A DNA stretch of 7,700 nucleotides from an uncultured Rubritalea sp. (GTDB taxonomy: Bacteria > Verrucomicrobiota > Verrucomicrobiia > Verrucomicrobiales > Akkermansiaceae): assembly GCA_937951395.1 (NCBI GenBank), contig CALFBV010000051.1, positions 1 to 7,700 on the forward strand. Reading direction: 5' to 3'. Below, in pieces: positions 5,253 to 7,700 of the stretch. The position numbers and the translations under genes are program-made. Each line of letters begins with the position of its first letter. Within the stretch, counting starts at the first letter, position 1. The notes beneath the pieces are model-generated. The model was not told the DNA's origin and did no database searches. It saw only the letters and a program-made list of their open reading frames with translations.

Positions 5253-6314
5253 ATGGATCTCATAGAAACTCTCTGTAAAGTAGCTCTAGAAAATGGGGCA
5301 GAAGACCTCTATCTAAAACAAGATGGCACCCCTAGACTGCGGATAAAAGGAGACCTGTTAGAGATAGAGGACACCGTCTTTGATGAGGAGGATATGGAGA
5401 GCTTCCTAGAAAAATGTGGCTACGATGACTCACCGACTAAAGAAGCAGATCTCGCTTGGGAAAATGCCGCTGGACAGAGATTCAGAGTAAACGTCTTCGA
5501 CTCCCTAGGCACCCGATGCGCAGTCCTCAGACCACTTAGAGAAGTCACGCAGAGTATGTTGGAGCTAGGTCTACCAGTTGAGAGGATGCAAAACTGGTTG
5601 AGCAGGAACCATGGACTGATCCTCTTCACCGGCGCCACAGGCAGTGGAAAATCCACCAGCCTCGCAAGTTGTCTCAGCTGGGTGAGTAAGAACTTCAAAA
5701 AGCACATCATTACCATCGAAGACCCAGTAGAATACCTGCTGAAAAATGATCAGTCTCTCGTCTCTCAGCGGCAGGTGGGCACAGATACCGAATCATTTGA
5801 TAGTGGTCTACGCGCGGCACTCAGGCAGAGTCCAGACGTAGTGTTTGTAGGTGAGATACGTGACTATGAGACAGCAAAGGCTGCACTCCATGCCTGTGAA
5901 GCCGGACACCTAGTAGTCTCCACTCTCCACTCCAGCAATGTATCCGAAACCATACAGCGCCTGCTGATGCTCTTCCCAGCAGGAGAGAGAGAAGGAGCAC
6001 TACACATGCTAAGTCGCCAGCTACTCGGCATTCTAAGCCAGAAATTAGTCCCTAGTGAAGACGGAGATCTACACCTCCTTTTAGAACACCTAGAAAATGC
6101 CGGAGCAGTGAAAAAATGGCTGGAAGAATCAGAACTCAATAAAATTTCTGACTTCCTTGCTCAGGGCAGCCAAGGCGACAACGTAACATTCATCAACTCC
6201 ATCATCCTAGCCTATAAATCCGGGCAGATTAGTGAAGAGACCGCCAGATCTGCTTGCGATGATCCCGCAGACTTTAACCGCATCCTCCTAGGAGTCAGCC
6301 ATGGCTCCCGCTAA
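5253..6314 (+). CDS. PilT/PilU-family secretion or pilus-retraction ATPase
   Basis: 353 residues, the normal PilT length. PilT-type hexameric ATPases sit at the base of type IV pili and depolymerise the filament. The N-terminal domain (1-100) opens like PilT (AEDLYLKQDGTPRLRIKGDL, 16-35). The ATPase domain has Walker A GATGSGKST (127-135), an Asp box TIEDPVE (154-160), Walker B SPDVVFVGEIRD (193-204) and a His box GHLVVSTLHSS (218-228), so it should hydrolyse ATP. The C-terminal retraction motif AIRNLIRE is replaced by AVKKWLEE (285-292), a marked departure; PilU-like or other non-retracting roles are possible, so I give no gene symbol. It is the third gene of the mlaF-mlaD unit. No pilin, PilB or PilC gene is in the window. 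The ATG at 5253 has no Shine-Dalgarno sequence. Confidence 0.9.
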   Translation: MDLIETLCKVALENGAEDLYLKQDGTPRLRIKGDLLEIEDTVFDEEDMESFLEKCGYDDSPTKEADLAWENAAGQRFRVNVFDSLGTRCAVLRPLREVTQSMLELGLPVERMQNWLSRNHGLILFTGATGSGKSTSLASCLSWVSKNFKKHIITIEDPVEYLLKNDQSLVSQRQVGTDTESFDSGLRAALRQSPDVVFVGEIRDYETAKAALHACEAGHLVVSTLHSSNVSETIQRLLMLFPAGEREGALHMLSRQLLGILSQKLVPSEDGDLHLLLEHLENAGAVKKWLEESELNKISDFLAQGSQGDNVTFINSIILAYKSGQISEETARSACDDPADFNRILLGVSHGSR

Positions 6315-6388
6315 AATTGCATCGCTATAAAATAAACAATATGGCGAGATCAATCGAGAATCTATTTCTTGGTAGTATAAAAAAGAAC

Positions 6389-6422
6389 AAACCCGCAGAC
6401 TGTTGTAGCAGCCTACGGGTTT
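6389..6422. terminator. Probable bidirectional terminator between convergent genes
   Basis: A 34-base hairpin: AAACCCG (6389-6395) pairs with CGGGTTT (6416-6422), and after single mismatches the inner arms AG/CT and CTG/CAG continue the stem. On the minus strand it is followed by GTTCTTTTTT, a good T-tract for transcription arriving from psd. On the plus strand the T-tract is weak (TTAAGTTGTTGTT). It lies 74 bases after the PilT-like gene. Confidence 0.65.
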
Positions 6423-6565
6423 AAGTTGTTGTTCCTCCCATATAAAAATGAAAATACGATGATCTTCATAAATAATAGACAGCGTTGTTCAGTATTTGTT
6501 CAAAGAAAAGAGCAATAAATATTCAGTTGATATTAGGTGGTTGATTATAAGTAACTTGAATCAAT

Positions 6566-7447
6566 CTATTTGCCCATGGAATCACCCATTTTCGCATAAA
6601 GTTCCTGCTGTTTTGCAGAATTTTCGAGTAAATCCGCATCCAGCGTTACCCTGTTTTTCTGGAAAATAGTGATAGTAGAAGACCCGCCAAACGCAAAATA
6701 TCCCTTTTCCGCTCCCTTTTCCACCATCTCACCAGCCTTATAAGTCTGATGAATAGATCCCACGCAAGTAGCACCTATTTCCATAATGAGCACTTTACCG
6801 TGATGAGGAGTTTCCAAGACAGTTCGGGTGCGTTTATTTTGCCACATGTAGTCTAAATTCTGCCTAAGCGCGATAGGGGACACAGAAAAAAGAGGCCCAT
6901 TAATAAGTACCGTCTCCCCAGGGACACCCGCCAAAGGAAAATGATACCGATGATAATCCACTGGACACAACCTAGATAAAACCAACGAGCCACCTGAGAA
7001 TTCCTCATAAAGCGCCTCATCACCGATCAACTTTCGTAGATCCCACTTCTGTCCCTTCACAAACACCCCAGCCGCATCCTCCGCATTCGAAAATCCCAGA
7101 TGTCTGCCATCTGCAGGAAACACCACCGCAGTATCAGCAATAGGCCGCGCCTCAGGCTTCAGCTTACGATAGAAGAACGCATTAAAGTGCTCGAAGCTAT
7201 CCGCGTCATCCAGAAAGTCATCCGCATTCATCTCATAATCCAAGATAAATGGTGCCACCTTCTCCTTCGTCTTAGGATCATTCATCCGCTTGCCATACCA
7301 TGTGCTGAAAAACGGGCGTTTGACAAAACTATGCAGCGCTATTTTCCCTAGCGGGTTTCCATACGCCCATTTCAGGAAGCCCTCACCGTAGACATCCTCC
7401 GTCTCCAGTTCGCCCGTGTATCTGTTAAAAAAAATAATCGCTTTCAT
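6566..7447 (-). CDS. psd: Phosphatidylserine decarboxylase proenzyme
   Basis: 293 residues from the ATG at 7445-7447. It converts phosphatidylserine to phosphatidylethanolamine at the inner membrane. The proenzyme cuts itself to form a pyruvoyl group. In this numbering: Asp of FPADGR (D113), His of DYHRYHF (H166), and the self-cleavage motif FGGSST (253-258), where the Ser after G255 becomes the pyruvoyl. GGSS replaces the LGST of the E. coli enzyme, as in type II and yeast PSD2-like enzymes. Other family segments are FFYRKLKPEARPI, SRLCPVDYHR and EKGAEKGYFAFGG. The frame is open upstream to a TTG at 7475-7477 with a perfect AGGAGG seven bases before it, which would add ten residues (MQLILAGSCG). 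I prefer the ATG because family N-termini begin near MKAI.FFNRYTGE, but the longer form cannot be excluded. It converges on the PilT-like gene, and no phosphatidylserine synthase gene is in the window. Confidence 0.92.
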   Translation of the reverse strand: MKAIIFFNRYTGELETEDVYGEGFLKWAYGNPLGKIALHSFVKRPFFSTWYGKRMNDPKTKEKVAPFILDYEMNADDFLDDADSFEHFNAFFYRKLKPEARPIADTAVVFPADGRHLGFSNAEDAAGVFVKGQKWDLRKLIGDEALYEEFSGGSLVLSRLCPVDYHRYHFPLAGVPGETVLINGPLFSVSPIALRQNLDYMWQNKRTRTVLETPHHGKVLIMEIGATCVGSIHQTYKAGEMVEKGAEKGYFAFGGSSTITIFQKNRVTLDADLLENSAKQQELYAKMGDSMGK

Positions 7448-7484
7448 GCCACAACTTCCTGCTAGGATTAACTGCAAATGTCAA

Positions 7485-7490
7485 CCTCCT
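7485..7490 (-). promoter_or_regulatory. Perfect Shine-Dalgarno sequence ahead of psd
   Basis: AGGAGG on the minus strand ends seven bases before the in-frame TTG at 7475-7477. The ATG at 7445-7447 has only AGGA (7457-7460), nine bases away. It is the only full consensus Shine-Dalgarno sequence next to any start in the window, so it bears on the choice of psd start. The adjacent TTGACA (7479-7484) matches a -35 box but has no -10 at the right distance. Confidence 0.5.
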
Positions 7491-7604
7491 AAAAAAATGT
7501 TAGAAATAAACAACATTCGACCTTGCCCTACCATCGATTTATTATCCATGATAGCGTTAACAAGATTTCAGCAACACTTCTAAAACTTACATCACACTAA
7601 TATC

Positions 7605-7700
7605 ATGGCTACCTGGGGACCAAAAACATTCGAAGACGACGCAGCAACGGACTGGCTCCTAGAGCTTACAGATGCTGAGGAGACGCGTGAATTCCTACTC
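7605..7700 (+). CDS. DUF4259-like protein, N-terminal fragment
   Basis: From the ATG at 7605 the frame is open for 32 codons to the right edge (MATWGPKTFEDDAATDWLLE, then LTDAEETREFLL). The pattern M-x-x-W-G-x-x-x-F-x-D-D-x-A-x-D-W matches my memory of the conserved start of DUF4259 proteins, small bacterial proteins of unknown function. No signal peptide is present, so it is probably cytosolic. It is divergent from psd across about 157 bases. No Shine-Dalgarno sequence precedes the ATG, and I could not pick a convincing promoter in the gap. Family membership rests on the short N-terminus only. Confidence 0.7.
   Translation, partial: MATWGPKTFEDDAATDWLLELTDAEETREFLL

Noticed and set aside
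6341..6424. 27-codon frame downstream of the PilT-like gene
   Set aside because: Its second half is the terminator hairpin itself, and it has no recognisable motif or ribosome site; most likely chance.
7479..7484. Perfect TTGACA as a -35 box for psd
   Set aside because: No TATAAT-like box lies 16-18 bases downstream, and the position would put the transcription start around or after the ATG; overlap with the Shine-Dalgarno region is more likely coincidence.

Overview
The window looks like an ordinary chromosomal segment from a Gram-negative, double-membraned bacterium. The most likely group is Verrucomicrobiota, possibly the Rubritalea/Akkermansia side of the phylum. This assignment is inference. 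It rests on an Mla-type lipid transport pair, a group II-like phosphatidylserine decarboxylase whose N-terminus matches what I remember of verrucomicrobial homologues, exported proteins with Ala/Ser-rich signal peptides, a DUF4259-like N-terminus, moderate GC content, and start codons that mostly lack a Shine-Dalgarno sequence. No search was run. I see no rRNA, tRNA, CRISPR array, insertion sequence, phage gene or recognisable defence system.

Layout. (1) 1-96, minus: the start of an exported protein that runs off the left edge. (2) 97-434: non-coding. (3) 435-2754, minus: three tightly spaced genes, in transcription order a cytosolic zinc-ribbon protein with a TPM-like domain, an exported and membrane-anchored TPM-like protein, and a small exported protein of unknown function. 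(4) 2755-2872: divergent promoter region. (5) 2873-3214, plus: a small Ala/Lys-rich protein, closed by a strong intrinsic terminator at 3250-3284. (6) 3386-6314, plus: mlaF, mlaD and a PilT-family ATPase separated by 24-28 bases, very likely one operon. (7) About 6389-6422: a hairpin between convergent genes, probably terminating from both sides. (8) 6566-7447, minus: phosphatidylserine decarboxylase (psd). (9) 7605 to the right edge, plus: the start of a DUF4259-like protein.

How the genes fit together. mlaF and mlaD encode the ATPase and the substrate-binding MCE subunit of a phospholipid transporter that acts at the inner membrane. The permease subunit (mlaE) is not in this window. Psd makes phosphatidylethanolamine, so two neighbouring units touch envelope lipids, although they are separate and convergent. 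The PilT-like ATPase would normally power pilus retraction, and its place behind mlaFD is the oddest link here. The TPM-like operon has no assignable function but has a consistent theme of paired TPM-like domains, one inside and one outside the cytoplasmic membrane. It is the best candidate for an undescribed system, though the evidence is only architecture and gene order.
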